Positions 9,801-20,391 of a stretch of DNA of 64,000 nucleotides are shown here, in pieces; within the stretch, counting starts at the first letter, position 1; each line of letters begins with the position of its first letter. The DNA lies in contig NC_135373.1 of the NCBI RefSeq assembly GCF_049243985.1, forward strand, positions 94,731,213-94,795,212. Direction: 5' to 3'. The stretch is from Paroedura picta (Eukaryota; Chordata; Lepidosauria; Squamata; Gekkonidae). A program made the position numbers and the translations under genes. The notes below the pieces were generated by a model. That model was not told the DNA's origin. It was given only the letters and a program-made list of their open reading frames with translations, and did no database searches.

Positions 9801-12800
9801 TCCAATAAAAATGTCCCAAAATTAAATCCTTGTTCACCTTTAGGTGAACAAAAGTGACTCAAAAGTGCTCAACCTTTTTAGTTTTCAGAAGTTTTTATCA
9901 GGCTGGATACTGAAAAACAAAGTAGGGGTAGAATTGTTTTGGCCATGGTCTTGAGACCATTTGTTAATTCCTGTCTGGAAAATCATACAGAGTTGCAAAA
10001 CACTGAGATTTGGATCTTTTGTGGAGACAGTGGAAAAAAGTAACAGCCTCTGTTCTGAATGTAAAAACCCATAGTTAAAACAATATGTCTAAAATATAAC
10101 AAAACCTTAAAAGACTGAGAAACGAGGAAAAGGTATGCACAACATTAGCAATTGCATCTTCGTGCCAGACAGGAGGTGCCAGTTTGCCTGCATGACTCCC
10201 CAGTAGCTGCAAACTATTCTGTGAAGAGACTTGGAATTTGAAGCTTTAATTTATTAAGCCGTACAAAATACCAATAGCTATGTTTTTTCAGAATGTCAGT
10301 ATTTTCAACTTCAATCTCTCTAGGCACATTTTTGTAGTTCTTCATGTTGTACTTCATCTCTATGACAGTTTACCTGTCACTTAAATAGTTAAGACAGTCT
10401 TATGAAAAGTATCAATTGATCCCTTGAACAGTCCAAGAATTGTATCTAAACTTGTCTGCCTTCCTACTAGATATGTATTGTTACAATCTAGTAACACAGT
10501 TGTCTGAAGTATGCAAGATGTTCTCAGATCCTTCCATAATCACTATATATAAACCTTTCTGTACACCAAAACATTCAACTTTCTCTGATGGTAAATAGCA
10601 TGTTAGGTTAGTTTCATGCCTCAGCTGTAAATTGAATCAGTCAAGTCTCTAAATTTAAGTGCTCAAAAAACTGGTAAATTGTTTTAAAAAAACTGAATCT
10701 GGGTTATGTTTTGTTTTCCTTTTTGCAGCACTTGAATCTGACTTCCTCCCTTTTGCACTTTGCTAAATATTTCAAAGAATGCATTTACTTACTGAGAACA
10801 CAGATTATAACATATGGAGCTCTAAAAAAAAAAAGTAATCCTGTTTCCTGAGCCTGACGATCATCATAGTCCAACAAATGAATGTTAGCTTGCTCACCTG
10901 AGAGGGGATTTTTAAAAATGTGTTTGGGTCCTGATTCATCAAACACTCCCCAATTACTCCTCTTGTGAGAATAAGCACTTAGCTGGATTGTCACTGCTCT
11001 GCTTGCATTCTGTTGGATTCTCAAACAAATTTTCTTTATGACCAAGAAAAAGCTCAGATCTTTATTACTGTATATTCCACCCTTTTCTAACATGGAGCTC
11101 AAAACCTCTTTCATAGAATTCCCAAGGAGGTCTCCCCACCCAAGCATAGCTCTTTAGCTGCATCATTTGCCTGTTTAGGTTTCTGTAGATGTGTGTGCCT
11201 TCATTCTTAGAGTAATAATGACTAGAGGTTTCTGGAGCTTCCGTATTTTGTCAATGACTTTATTGATGTGGAGTATCTACTGGTGCACTCCCTACAGTGG
11301 ACGTGACGCCCATTATCCCGCCTTAGGGAGCATGCCAGTGGTTGGTCAGCAGTGGTGGCGGCACCAGAGCAGTGAGGCCTAGCATTGAGGAGCACTCATT
11401 GTTCTGGTGCCACCACCGCTGCCAGTCTTTCAAGGCTGTTCCCACCATCTGAGGAGCAGGAGGAGCCTTGGCAGACTGGCAAGGCTGGCAGCAGCAAGCA
11501 CACCTCAGAGCTGTGGCTCACTGGGCTGGCTAGCATTTCAAGCCTGCTCCCATGCTCCAGAGACCAGAAGAAGCCTCGGCAGACTGGCAGTGGCACCAAG
11601 CTTGCCTCAGTGTGGGCCTAGTCCCCGCATTCAGGAGCCATGCACGCAAGCCGGAAAAGGGAGGGGTGGAGGGGAGGAGGGAGTGGGCAGGGGACAAGGA
11701 TTCTCATCCCTTATGTAGATGTTCCACGTAAGGGATGAGAATCCTTGTCAGTTGATTTGTTTTTAAATGTTTTTGATTTTAATAGCGTTCCCTGAAGGCT
11801 GAGGGTAGCTTACATGACAGCAGCAGTAGCAGTAATAGTAAGTTTATTACAGAATTACACCAGAGCTATAAAAATAAAATACAGAGTATACCTGTTTGCA
11901 GCAAGACAGCAATAGAATTGCCCTTTATGGTAGGTGATAACATTTTGATGGCTTTCCAAATCTGTTGTGCGATTTTTAGGAGTAAAGTAGTTATTTCTAA
12001 ATCTATCCTGGGAATTAGTGTTGTGACATTTGATTATAGCAATTTGGTGTCGGGATATGGTTTTCATATGCTTGCTTATTACTTAATTAGAACTATTCTC
12101 ACGATGGAGTTACTGAGACATTCTGGAGAAGTGGAGCTTCAAAAAGTGGACTTCTACAGGCATTTTCTAGGGAATCTGCAACAGTCTCCAGAAGAGCAAC
12201 AAGGAAAAGGGTGATGCAAGGCTCATTTGCAATCTAGATATTAATTTTCCTCATTCTCAGGACCCTAGTAATTACTGTATATTTATTTTTGTTTGTGTTT
12301 TTTTTGAACAAACAGGTTGAAACTGCAGTACTGTTGCCTGTACATGATGCAGTCATGTCAGAGAGTACTCCCATAGCTGAAACTGTAGTGGCTTCAAGCA
12401 ACGAGACTCTAGTAAATATATTGAATTTGCAAGAGGTGGTATTCTGTCACTTTACTCCTCCCGGAAAAGCTCCAATAGATCTTTATTTCTGCAAAAATAA
12501 TATTAGGTGCTTTCTCTTTTAAAAATACTGTGATGTTGCTCATAAGTCTGGTGTGAACTAATTGCAGGTAAAAGCAGCAGGAGGAATATTGAGCTAGATC
12601 TTCTGAACGCTCTTCTTGTATTCACTAGAAGTTGCTTTAGTATGTGGTGATCTGTCTGCAATACATTAATTTTTATATTCAAATTGTTGCCAAAATTTAT
12701 CTGAGGATTGGCTTGCCTAGCTTGGGTTTTATTTAAAAATTGTTTCTGTTGTTAATTCTGAGTTTGAACAATTTGAATTTCAGCAGGTTGGCAATAGGGT

Positions 12801-15800
12801 CCCTGGAAATGTCAAGCATGCAGATCCAGTACTGTCAATCAGTGACTTCTCAAAGTTGCCCAGAAGAACACCAAAGAAACCATTGACTACTGAAGTAAAT
12901 GAATTAAACTTAGATTGTTTGTAGAATGGGGAGGAGGGTATCTTTATTAACTAGTTAATGTTTGGCTGTTAACCTGGAGGTAGATACATAGATTTGTTTT
13001 CCTGGATTCATGTTACAGTATATTCAGGGTGTCAGTTGATAATTTTGTGATTCTAGGAGCTCAAGTGATTACTTCCTTAATATCTGACTGCATTGAATGT
13101 GATATTTTTAACTATCTCTGTATCCTCAAGACAGCATTACAAATTTATTATATGCAGCCCTATATTACACCTGTGTAAAACAGGCTTCCAAACTATGTAT
13201 GCCAATTATTCTATTAACCATTATAATGCAATTTGAGTTTATTGAGGAAGTTATTGATTACACTAGTTCCCCACTACAGCATGTTCAGTGTAGTTATGGA
13301 GATGTTGGCAGTTCCTGATCAGATTAGTGTGCTAGTCACAGAGCACCATACATCATGCTGAAAGCCCAGGATGGTACAAGAAATAGGCAGACACATCAAA
13401 TGGCCAAACAGAACAAAGTAACCAACTTTCAGTCAACAGCTAAACTTCAGCAAATAATCTTTCTTGCATTTTACGACTTATGCCACATTCTTTTTTTTTA
13501 AATCACACAGGGGGACATGCTTGTTTTCACATACTTTTATCTCTTTTACTATAGTTTTTCATATTTATGGATTTTAATTTACTTTTTATCTAACTTCTCT
13601 TACAGCTGATGGAAAAAACTCCCACAGAGGAACGAAGACTAGAAAGAGATATTCTTAAAGAAATGTTCCCCTATGAGGCATCAACTCCTACAGGAATTAG
13701 GTATTTCTGGGTACAGTTATATTTTGTGACATGAAAACATAAAGCAGAGCTTTCTACAACTGGCAAGTGCCTTATTAATAGAATTGGTGGTCTTCATAGT
13801 TGGTGTTCTAAAGAGATGTTAAGGTTAAATAGATGCAGAAAGATAAATAAGGTATTTTACAGGTGGTTGTAAACAGTTAGTTTCTGGTACACACACTAAC
13901 ACCATTCCACTGAAACTCCTTGATTAATCTTTGGCATTTGTCACATATATGCCTGATCATTCTTTTGAAGTTTCTGTGTTTTGAGACTAGTAATGCCTTG
14001 CCTTCATAAGATTTGGTTTACAGGAAACTTGTAATTACACCCTTAGATTTTTTTTTCCACATGAGCCCACAGGAAGTCTCACATTCAGATTCCTAATCTG
14101 CTGTGAAGTCTGGGTCAGTTGCACTTTTTTAGCCTAATCTACTCAATGGATTCTTGTAAAGATTGAGGAGGGGTAGTATAATGTATGCCAATCCGATGTC
14201 CTTCATAGAAAGATGAGATAAAAATATAAAAGATATGAATCTCTGAGTTCTGTGAATAAATCTTCCAGTGTTTCTCTCTCCCCTCCATTGCAAAAGTTAG
14301 TCCTAATTCAAATTGTAACTGAGAGTAGGTGAGGTTAAGCCACTTTTCTCAGTTTGAAATAGTCCTTGGGGCTTTTCTTTGCCCCTTTAGGGCACACATA
14401 CTATTACTGATGTAGTTACCTATATTTTTGTCCCAACAAGGCAAATGGTGGCTCTCTGGCGGCATTTCATATTATGGGGAAGTGAGCCCCCCCCCCCACA
14501 CACCATGGTATCCTTTGGAACTCTGGAACTTGAAAAGACACAGCAACTAGAATTTGTATTCATAGAACTATCAGTTTATGTAGCTCACTCTGTAATTAAT
14601 AGATATTTGTCTATTAATCAAGTGTTGGGTGCAAAGTCATGTCCAGCCCATTGCAACCCCATGGACAATGATCCTCTAGGCCTTCCTGTCCTCTACCATT
14701 CCCTGAAGTCCATTTAAGTTCGCACCAACTGCTTCACTGACTCCATCTAGCCACCTCATTCTTTGTCATTCCCTTCTTCTTTTGCCCTCAGTCGCTCCCA
14801 GCATTAGGCTCTTCCCCAGGGAGTCCTTCTCAGGCCAAAGTATTTGAGTTTCATCTTCAGGATGTGGCCTTCTAAGGAGCAGTCAATGCTGATCTCCTCT
14901 AGGACTGACCAGTTTGTTCGTCTTGCAGTCCAAGGGTCTCGCAATAATCTTTTCCAGGACCAGAGTTCAAAAGCCTCAATTCTTTGACGCTCGGCCTTCC
15001 TTATGGTCCAACTTTCACAGCCATACATTGCAACTGGGAATACCATAGCCTTGACTAAACGCACTTTTGTTGGCAGGGTGATGTCTCTGCTTTTTAGGAT
15101 GCTGTCTAGATTTGCCATAGCTTTCCTCTCCAGGAGCAAGCATCTTTTAATTTCTTTGCTGCAGTCCCCATCTGCAGTGATCTTGGAGCCCAGGAAAATT
15201 AAATCTGTCACTATCTCCATTTCTTCCCCATCTATTTGCCAGGAATTGAGAGGGCTGGATGCCATGATCTTAATTTTCTTGATGTTGAGTTTCAAGCCAA
15301 CTTTTGCACTCTCCTCCTTCACCCACATCAAGAGTCTCTTTAGTTCCTCTTCACTTTCTGCCATTAGAGTGGTATCATCTGCATATCTGAGGTTGTTGAT
15401 ATTTCTCCCTGCAATCTTAATCCCAATTTGTGACTCATCTAACCCCACCTTTTCTCATGATGTCTTCCGCATACAAGTTAAATAGGCAAGGCTACAGCCT
15501 TGCCAAACTCCTTTAATCATATGTTATCTGACAGCAATTCACATAATGGATTTTAATTCCAAGGATGAGATTATCTGGTCTGTAGTGAGTCAGCAGTGCA
15601 ATACTGGCTCTTCACCATTCACTCAGCTGCCCTTAGTCCCTTTGCTGAGCACTGAAATGCTGAATGTGCTTATAACAATTATATTGTGTAAACTATTGTG
15701 CTGAGCTGTTTAGTTCTACAGTGAGGAATGTTGATATTTGTATGTCATACAAGGGGGAATATGTGCAGTAAACAGTCATAAAAGCAGTGTTCTTTCTCAA

Positions 15801-16820
15801 CAATAAACGCTTTTGGATAATTATTACTTCTCAGTTCATTACATCTTGATTCACGTACTTTTAAAAAGGCTATTTTATAAATAGATTTTCAGTTGATCTT
15901 TGTGTCAAGACTGGATTGCAGGTTGCTGCTAAAAGATGCAGAACTAACATGTTCTGTGTTGGATATATTTGGTTGGGGTATAAAATGAATCTACATTCAC
16001 TAGAATGCCTTTTTGCATGTATAATGCAAACCATTTTGCCTCATCACAACCAATCTATGTAAATACATGGCTGGCCAAATCTCCCCGCCCCCTTTGCTAG
16101 TTTCAAAAGCATTGAATCAAGATACAGTTTGCATTGATACTGGAATTCACATTCCTGGATAAATTGTTGTTTCCTCTCCATAAACCAAACAATGTTTTAT
16201 TTACAATTTAGATTCCTTGTTTGTAGGGAGAAAGGAAACACAAAGTTAGTGAGATACCTGCAATATGCTGTCATGACAAATTGGCTTGAAAAAAAGCTTT
16301 CAGTTGCTGGAGGAGGAGGAGGGGAATACACAAGTATGGCAAATCAGCTTTGTGGTTGTTGCTAACCTTCTTCTGTTACATCTGAATGTGGCCATTAGAT
16401 TGGGAATGATCTAATAAGATCTTACTTGCCTAGTTATAGTGAATCAAAACAATTTGTCTTCATCTTCACTCACAACTTCTAATGTTGAAGGCATTGGGTG
16501 ACTCATATCATTACTTCTTAATTAACAGTGCCAGCTGTCGCAGACCAATCAAAGGAGCTGCTGGTCGACCTAAAGAGCTTGGTGACTTCAGACTGGAAGA
16601 AACCTATTCCTCAAAATATATTACCAAATATGGTGCCTCAGCAGATGTCAAGGCAGAACAGCCAACCGTTAAAAAACGTTCCATTCCTATGTGGATAAAA
16701 ATTCTCCTTTTTGTTATTGTATCAGTCTTCTTGTTTCTGGTCTATCAGTCTATGGAAACCAACCAAGGAAATCCATTCTCCCAATTCCTGAAACGTGACA
16801 CTGAGGCAACTGCAGATTGA
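3681..16820 (+). CDS. TMPO: Thymopoietin / lamina-associated polypeptide 2, beta-type (exon 2 to stop; exon 1 outside window)
   Basis: TMPO encodes LAP2, an inner nuclear membrane protein that binds lamin B through its C-terminal half and chromatin through BAF, which its LEM domain contacts. Seven coding exons are visible: 3681-3807, 5571-5729, 8708-8808, 12316-12411, 12787-12894, 13606-13700 and 16529-16820. All have AG/GT borders and phases that join without a break. Exons 2 and 3 give the LEM domain (LSNEELKDQLMRYGV ... TRKLYEKKLLKLKEQ). The middle exons match LAP2 beta (SDQYSDNEE, LEKREPLKGRAK, SESTPIAET, ERDILKEMFPYEASTPTGI). The last exon ends with a hydrophobic span after SIPMWIKI and a short lumenal tail. 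The N-terminal LEM-like DNA-binding part is upstream of the window. The human beta exon of about 40 residues beginning SYSQ was not found. The downstream neighbour SLC25A3 lies on the same strand, as in mammals. Confidence 0.97.
3808..4314. other. TMPO intron 2, first part, nothing recognised
   Basis: I see only unique-looking intron sequence. The frames at 3909-4305 on both strands overlap one another, have no homology that I recognise and are not flanked by convincing splice sites. Confidence 0.5.
4318..4862 (+). mobile_element. CR1-type LINE, old 3' fragment
   Basis: Translated on the plus strand, the left part resembles the CR1 ORF2 C-terminus (RGDMITILKYLKSCHIEDG-like). The right part has the CR1 3' region (gatcacttgggcatgaaatt ... 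cttccaactatatgattcta). It carries many changes and is much older than the copies at 55 and 60 kb. Confidence 0.75.
4878..4996 (+). repeat. Possible L2-like LINE 3' tail
   Basis: The block 'attgttgcaagctgccataa' followed by 'ggcataaaaatagaaggaaa' and AAATAAATA resembles an L2-like 3' terminus ending in a short A/T repeat. It is degenerate. Confidence 0.4.
5571..5729 (+). CDS. TMPO: TMPO exon 3 (second half of LEM domain and acidic linker)
   Basis: The acceptor CTTCTTGCAG ends at 5570 and the donor GTAAAA begins at 5730. The exon codes TTRKLYEKKLLKLKEQ, then a Ser-rich linker SSSAENNKQNGSNDSDQYSD and NEE. In mammals the LAP2 alpha-specific exon joins directly after this point. Confidence 0.96.
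5730..7053. other. TMPO intron 3, first part, with a TG microsatellite
   Basis: There is a (TG)n run at 6331-6353. I saw no long open frame of the kind the mammalian LAP2 alpha exon would give (about 500 codons), and no other feature. The 126-residue frame at 6388-6768 is not recognisable. Confidence 0.6.
7054..7367 (-). mobile_element. hAT-like non-autonomous transposon, 314 bp
   Basis: The flanks ATATAGAA (7046-7053) and ATACAGAA (7368-7375) look like an 8-bp target duplication with one change. The left end starts CAGCCTTTCATGAAACCC and the right end read in reverse starts CAGGCTCTCTCAA. The minus strand carries blocks such as 'accattgagaaactcctgaa', which I associate with a lizard MITE family. 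There is no coding capacity. Confidence 0.65.
7368..8293. other. TMPO intron 3, middle, nothing recognised
   Basis: Unique-looking AT-rich intron sequence with no feature I can support. Confidence 0.5.
8294..8573 (+). repeat. tRNA-derived SINE (family A), near full length
   Basis: The A box TGGCATAGTGG and B box GGTTTGATTCC are clear. The tail is 'gcggcatataagaaccaact' followed by a CTTCATC-type repeat up to about 8573. It lies 135 bp upstream of TMPO exon 4. Confidence 0.88.
8708..8808 (+). CDS. TMPO: TMPO exon 4
   Basis: The acceptor TTCACAG ends at 8707 and the donor GTATGA starts at 8809. The exon codes PKIELKLEKREPLKGRAK and VPVTVKQRRIAEHNQ, matching the human stretch after DNEED. It completes the Asp codon begun in exon 3 and ends in phase 0. 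Confidence 0.95.
11400..11640. repeat. Degenerate tandem repeat, unit about 110 bp
   Basis: The block 'ttcaaggctgttccca' near 11427 recurs as 'ttcaagcctgctccca' near 11537. Both are followed by 'gga-caggag-agcctyggca' and 'gactggca'. The stretch is GC-rich against an AT-rich intron and produces several spurious overlapping frames. Confidence 0.55.
11693..11749. repeat. Perfect 21-bp inverted repeat (hairpin)
   Basis: The arms 11693-11713 and 11729-11749 are exact reverse complements, separated by a 15-base loop. The arm begins GACAAGGATTCTCATCCC. It follows the tandem repeat and may be one end of an unrecognised element. Confidence 0.8.
11775..11840 (-). repeat. Possible L2-like LINE 3' tail
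   Basis: The text 'ttccctgaaggctgagggta' beside an AT-rich run resembles the reverse of an L2-like 3' terminus. The match is short. Confidence 0.35.
12316..12411 (+). CDS. TMPO: TMPO exon 5 (beta-type, 32 codons)
   Basis: The acceptor TTGAACAAACAG ends at 12315 and the donor GTAAAT starts at 12412. The exon codes VETAVLLPVHDAVMSESTPI and AETVVASSNETL, which aligns with human LAP2 beta VETSEH...ESL. It is in phase 0 at both ends, so skipping keeps the frame, as in the known shorter LAP2 isoforms. Confidence 0.94.
12787..12894 (+). CDS. TMPO: TMPO exon 6 (beta-type, 36 codons)
   Basis: The exon codes VGNRVPGNVKHADPVLSI and SDFSKLPRRTPKKPLTTE. The acceptor is a tandem CAGCAG at 12781-12786; I place the start after the second CAG because human has VVNRV here. 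Using the first would add one Gln. The donor GTAAAT starts at 12895. Confidence 0.94.
12895..13605. other. TMPO intron 6, nothing recognised
   Basis: Unique-looking intron with a pyrimidine-rich 3' end before the acceptor at 13605. No repeat or RNA gene is supported. Confidence 0.5.
13606..13700 (+). CDS. TMPO: TMPO exon 7
   Basis: The acceptor TTCTCTTACAG ends at 13605 and the donor GTATTT starts at 13701. The exon codes LMEKTPTEERRLERDILK and EMFPYEASTPTGI plus two bases of the next Ser codon. This is the most conserved lamin-binding part of LAP2 beta. Confidence 0.96.
13701..14623. other. TMPO intron 7, first part, nothing recognised
   Basis: Unique-looking intron with a short C-run near 14490. 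No feature is supported. Confidence 0.5.
14624..15515 (-). mobile_element. Bov-B (RTE) LINE, 3' fragment with partly open RT
   Basis: A minus-strand frame of 214 codons (15448 to 14804) has the RT catalytic block [19 protein letters not shown], then [19 protein letters not shown] and the Bov-B C-terminal blocks. The 5' end is truncated near 15515 and the 3' end lies near 14624. It lacks the GTT-type tail seen in the other two copies. Confidence 0.93.
15516..16528. other. TMPO intron 7, last part, nothing recognised
   Basis: AT-rich intron with a short GGA run near 16308. Nothing else is supported. Confidence 0.5.
16529..16820 (+). CDS. TMPO: TMPO last exon (membrane segment and stop)
   Basis: The acceptor AATTAACAG ends at 16528. 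The exon codes SASCRRPIKGAAGRPKELGD, then a Ser/Lys-rich stretch. After SIPMWIKI comes a membrane helix rich in Leu, Val, Phe and Ile, ending LVYQSME. A lumenal tail follows and the stop TGA is at 16818-16820. The helix anchors LAP2 beta in the inner nuclear membrane. Confidence 0.97.
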
Positions 16821-17990
16821 GTGTTTATATGGCATATACAACCTGGTCTCCTATTTTTAACTGTAGAGATCTTGTCTGGCCTGTCCTCATCCATTCAAGG
16901 ACTGCATACAGGTAATGATAGCAACGTGAGAAGTCGAAAAATAAGGCCATGTAAATGGACATCACTAACTTGTTCGGAACTAGGAGATCACTTTGTGCCA
17001 TGAGTAATACTTTTAGATCTCTGGAACTTCTTGTAGGATTTATTTTTTTAATGTGGACATCATTACATTCATTTGAGATTGTACATTTGTTTTTGCAAGC
17101 TTTTGGAAGCTCAAATGGGCGAAAGTTATAGTAAAATGTGAAGAAGTGTTTAAATGTTTTTACTTCATACTAAAAAGATGCTGTATTGAAATTTTCTTTA
17201 CTTGGCATATTGTCCTGGGGGGGGGGAGCTTAAGATAATGGAAATACATTTGGGGTGCATTTTGCTAAACTGTGCAGCTAGGTATAGTGTAGTAGTTTTA
17301 AGAAAAACCTGGCATTTTATAGAATACTGTAAGATTTTAACAACTGTAAAACTATTGTATACATTTCTGTCTTAGTTTCAACTGTAGTAAGTACTTTTAA
17401 GATCAACCTCAATTTTGTATCATCTTTTCCTATTTTAGTGCTTAATCTCATGATCTGAGAAATAGGTGACCTTATAGAGAAACTTATTTATTAGTAAAAT
17501 TGTGTGAAATAAAGCTTATATTAAAATACATTGATTTTTTTTACTGAAAAATTAAAATGCTAAATTTTAACTGCATGTAAGTCTTACCAGTCTAAAAGGA
17601 TTACGTTCTGAAGCAAAACCAACTATTTCTACATGGATTAATCTCATGTTACATTAAGATTTAATTTTAAACAGATATTTTGTCATTTGGGGCATCATGG
17701 AGATTCATAGTCCAAGGTGTTTCATTCCTGTGGTATGAAGAGGGCATTGTTATGCTTAACGTGATAAAACTTCAGTTAAAAATTGCTGCTTAGTGATGCA
17801 GCTATTTTAATGTGATAATTTGTTTCATTTGCTTTTCAAACAAATACATTTTTACTGTGGATTACTAAATGTATATCAATTTACAGCACAGATGGGATCT
17901 TAATATTACTGCTTATTCTATACAAAATTGCAATAAAATTATTTTTAACCATAAGTGCTAGTCTCATCAAAAAGTGGCATTAATAAAGTG
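16821..17990 (+). other. TMPO: TMPO 3' UTR (approximate)
   Basis: The AT-rich stretch after the stop carries three canonical AATAAA hexamers, at 17508, 17932 and 17982. Which is used cannot be told from sequence, so the 3' end is between about 17530 and 18010. Confidence 0.7.
17508..17513 (+). terminator. TMPO: Polyadenylation signal AATAAA (TMPO, proximal)
   Basis: Canonical hexamer about 690 bases after the TMPO stop, in an AT-rich context. Alternatives lie at 17932-17937 and 17982-17987. Confidence 0.6.
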
Positions 17991-18189
17991 AAGTATTTAA
18001 GAAGAATCTTGTCTGTGATACTGCTGTCTTACTGCATGAATACCATATAACACTAGGTGGCAGCGGTAGCTACAGGTTACAACAAAGCAATTCCATCAGG
18101 ACTTTGGTTCCTTATTGTTTGGGTTTATGATATTAACACATTCTCTAGCCTTCAAGATAATTTAACAGAAACACTGTAAAGATGAGTTA

Positions 18190-18625
18190 GGATACTTTAC
18201 TTGAGCCAATCCACCATGGCCTCCAGAGACTTGACCAGATTGTCTGGGGGTGATAGATGGCCATCCGTTAACAAATCGTTGGGTGTCATCAGCATAAAGA
18301 TGACAACCCAGCCTGATACTCTAGATCAGCTGAGCAAGAGGTCTCATGTAGATGTTATCAGGGAGAGTATACCTTCCTGTGGGACACTATAGTCTAAGGA
18401 GATTTCTCCCCCCCCCCCAAGCAACTCTGCCTTAACTTACAGAAAAAGGACTGCAGCCATTGAAGGACTGCACTCTGGATCCCTGCATCAGCTAGGCAGT
18501 AGTCTAATTTACTGTGTTGAACACTACAGTCAGATCTCGTAAAAACAGCAGTGCTGACCTGCCTAGATCCAGCTTTCTCTGGAGCTCATCTGTCAAGGTG
18601 ACCGGAGTGATTTCACTGGAGTTTT
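18190..18625 (-). mobile_element. L2-like LINE, reverse-transcriptase fragment (decayed)
   Basis: Read on the minus strand, the segment around 18520-18560 resembles the RT block LLLDLSAAFDTVDH. The segment around 18300-18390 resembles the region between the GVPQGS and YADD blocks. It belongs to the same family as the 39.9-kb copy but comes from a more 5' part. Many changes break the frame. Confidence 0.65.
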
Positions 18626-19038
18626 TATTCAGTGCTTCCCCAAATTTCTCAGTGTATCCATTGCAAACATTGAAAAAAGCCTATGAGTTTATAATGTTAT
18701 GTATTAAAAAAAAACTTATCTTACAAAGTATTTCACTCATTCCTTACAGCTATTGTTACAAAGCACCGTCTAAATAATGGTGGTTATTGAATTTTATTGA
18801 ACTGGATTATGTTATTCTTTTTTTAGTTTTAAATATTGTATCTCTGTTTTAAACCATCCCAATTCCATCATTTGGGAGAGGAGGTCTAGAAATTGAATTA
18901 TAAATTTTATTGCTGATTATTTTTCTGTATGGCAAAATTTCCCAGTTTTCCAGTTGAAAAAGTCTCCTGGGTTTTCTTCCTGCTTTCAGAGTTGTTCTCT
19001 CCCCCCCCCCCCCTTTTCTGGGTCTTATTTCTGCTGTC
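18626..19038. other. Intergenic TMPO-SLC25A3, nothing recognised
   Basis: Unique-looking DNA ending in a C-run near 19000. No gene is supported. Confidence 0.5.
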
Positions 19039-19309
19039 TGCCAGTTTGTTGTAGTGGTTAGGAGTTCAGACTTCTAATCTGGTGAGCCAAGTTCGATTCT
19101 GCACTCCCCCACATGCAACCAGCTGGGTGACCTTGGGCTCACCATGGCACTGATAAAACTGTTCTGACCAAGCAGTAATATCAGGGCTCTCTCAAACTCA
19201 CCCACCTCACAAGGTGTCTGTTGTGGGGAGAGGAAACGGAAGGTGACTGTAAGCCACTTTGAGACTCCTTCACACAGAGAAAAGCAGCATATAAGAACCA
19301 GCTCTTCTT
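19039..19309 (+). repeat. tRNA-derived SINE (family A), near full length
   Basis: The A box (TTGTAGTGG) and B box (GTTCGATTC) are present, as is the family body. The end is 'gcagcatataagaaccagct' followed by CTTCTTT. Confidence 0.87.
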
Positions 19310-20376
19310 TATGGAAAATAGGAAATGTGGGATTTGTGTTGGGAAAATACTGGCAGTGATGTGATAGAAATTAATGTTGCATGGAAATCTTGGTTTGACG
19401 CAATGAGAACATGAATTACTAAGCACTGGATATTTTTCTAACAGTAAAAGTAATTTAAAGAACAATATTTTGCCTTTTTGTTTAGAGCTATTAGAGATAT
19501 GCTAAAGTTTTGGCACTGGTCAAGGGGTAACTGTCCATACTGTTAGCCTAGTGCAAATAATCTTCCCCCTTATCCTGCCCAATTCACCCAAGGATGATGA
19601 AAACATGTGCCATAGCCCCCACCAATTTTCAAGCCTAAATAAAGAGTTCATGGTCCTTGTAATCTGTTAGTTTCTTATTGAACATCTTGCAAAGTATGCA
19701 AGTCATGCACACAAGGTAATTCTGACTTGTTTGTATTGCAGAGATTTTATTTCAAAGGAAAAGGCAAGGCTGACAGATGTATATATTATATATGGACATT
19801 AAATTTGTCCATATATGTCCATATATTTTGCATTTAGTGCTATTAGTTGACAAATCTGTAAACCATAGTTAAAACAGTAGCAATTTCTATCTTTAAAAGT
19901 TCTGAAGACATTTTAGCATGTCAACTGTTGAAAATGGTCCCTGTTGAATATATCTGTATTTTATTTGAGGAGTATTTGAATAATATTCCTTAAAGCCGAT
20001 CAAGTCTGTCTTTTATTCTATCAGGCTACCCTCTAACCGTGTGAAATTAACATTACAGCATTGATGATGCACAGCTAATGATAAGAGCGTGATCAGCTGA
20101 GTGTGGTGGGAGCCCTTAGTCTTGGTACTTGTTTCATTATTTCCTGTATCTTCCCTACATAACTAGTTTTTAAAGAGAAATCCAGAAACCCATCCAGAAA
20201 TTACTGATGGTTTACAAATGGAGCACATACTTTGCATGCTGAAGCTCTCAAGTTCAGTCTTTTAGCAGGAAAGACCATATACTGCCTTAGCCCCTGGAAG
20301 GATATTGCCATATTGATGTTTGCTCTGGCATTATAAAGTAGTTTCATGCATTCCTCTCTTATCATTGTGCTGCCCC
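19310..20376. other. Intergenic, with a short AT-rich hairpin
   Basis: A small inverted repeat (ATATATGGACA / TGTCCATATAT) lies at about 19789-19817. Nothing else is recognised. Confidence 0.45.
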
Positions 20377-20391
20377 TAATAGCAGGTACAG

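Larger units (their letters stand above)
8809..12315. other. TMPO intron 4
   Basis: This 3.5-kb intron should hold the human-type beta exon of about 40 residues (SYSQ...PRKR), but I could not find a frame that matches. It contains an L2-like tail at 11775-11840, a degenerate tandem repeat at 11400-11640 and a hairpin at 11693-11749. From 8809 to 11250 nothing else is recognisable. Confidence 0.5.

Noticed and set aside
11385-11718. Overlapping Ser/Arg-rich frames in TMPO intron 4
   Set aside because: They follow from the GC-rich tandem repeat and lack homology.
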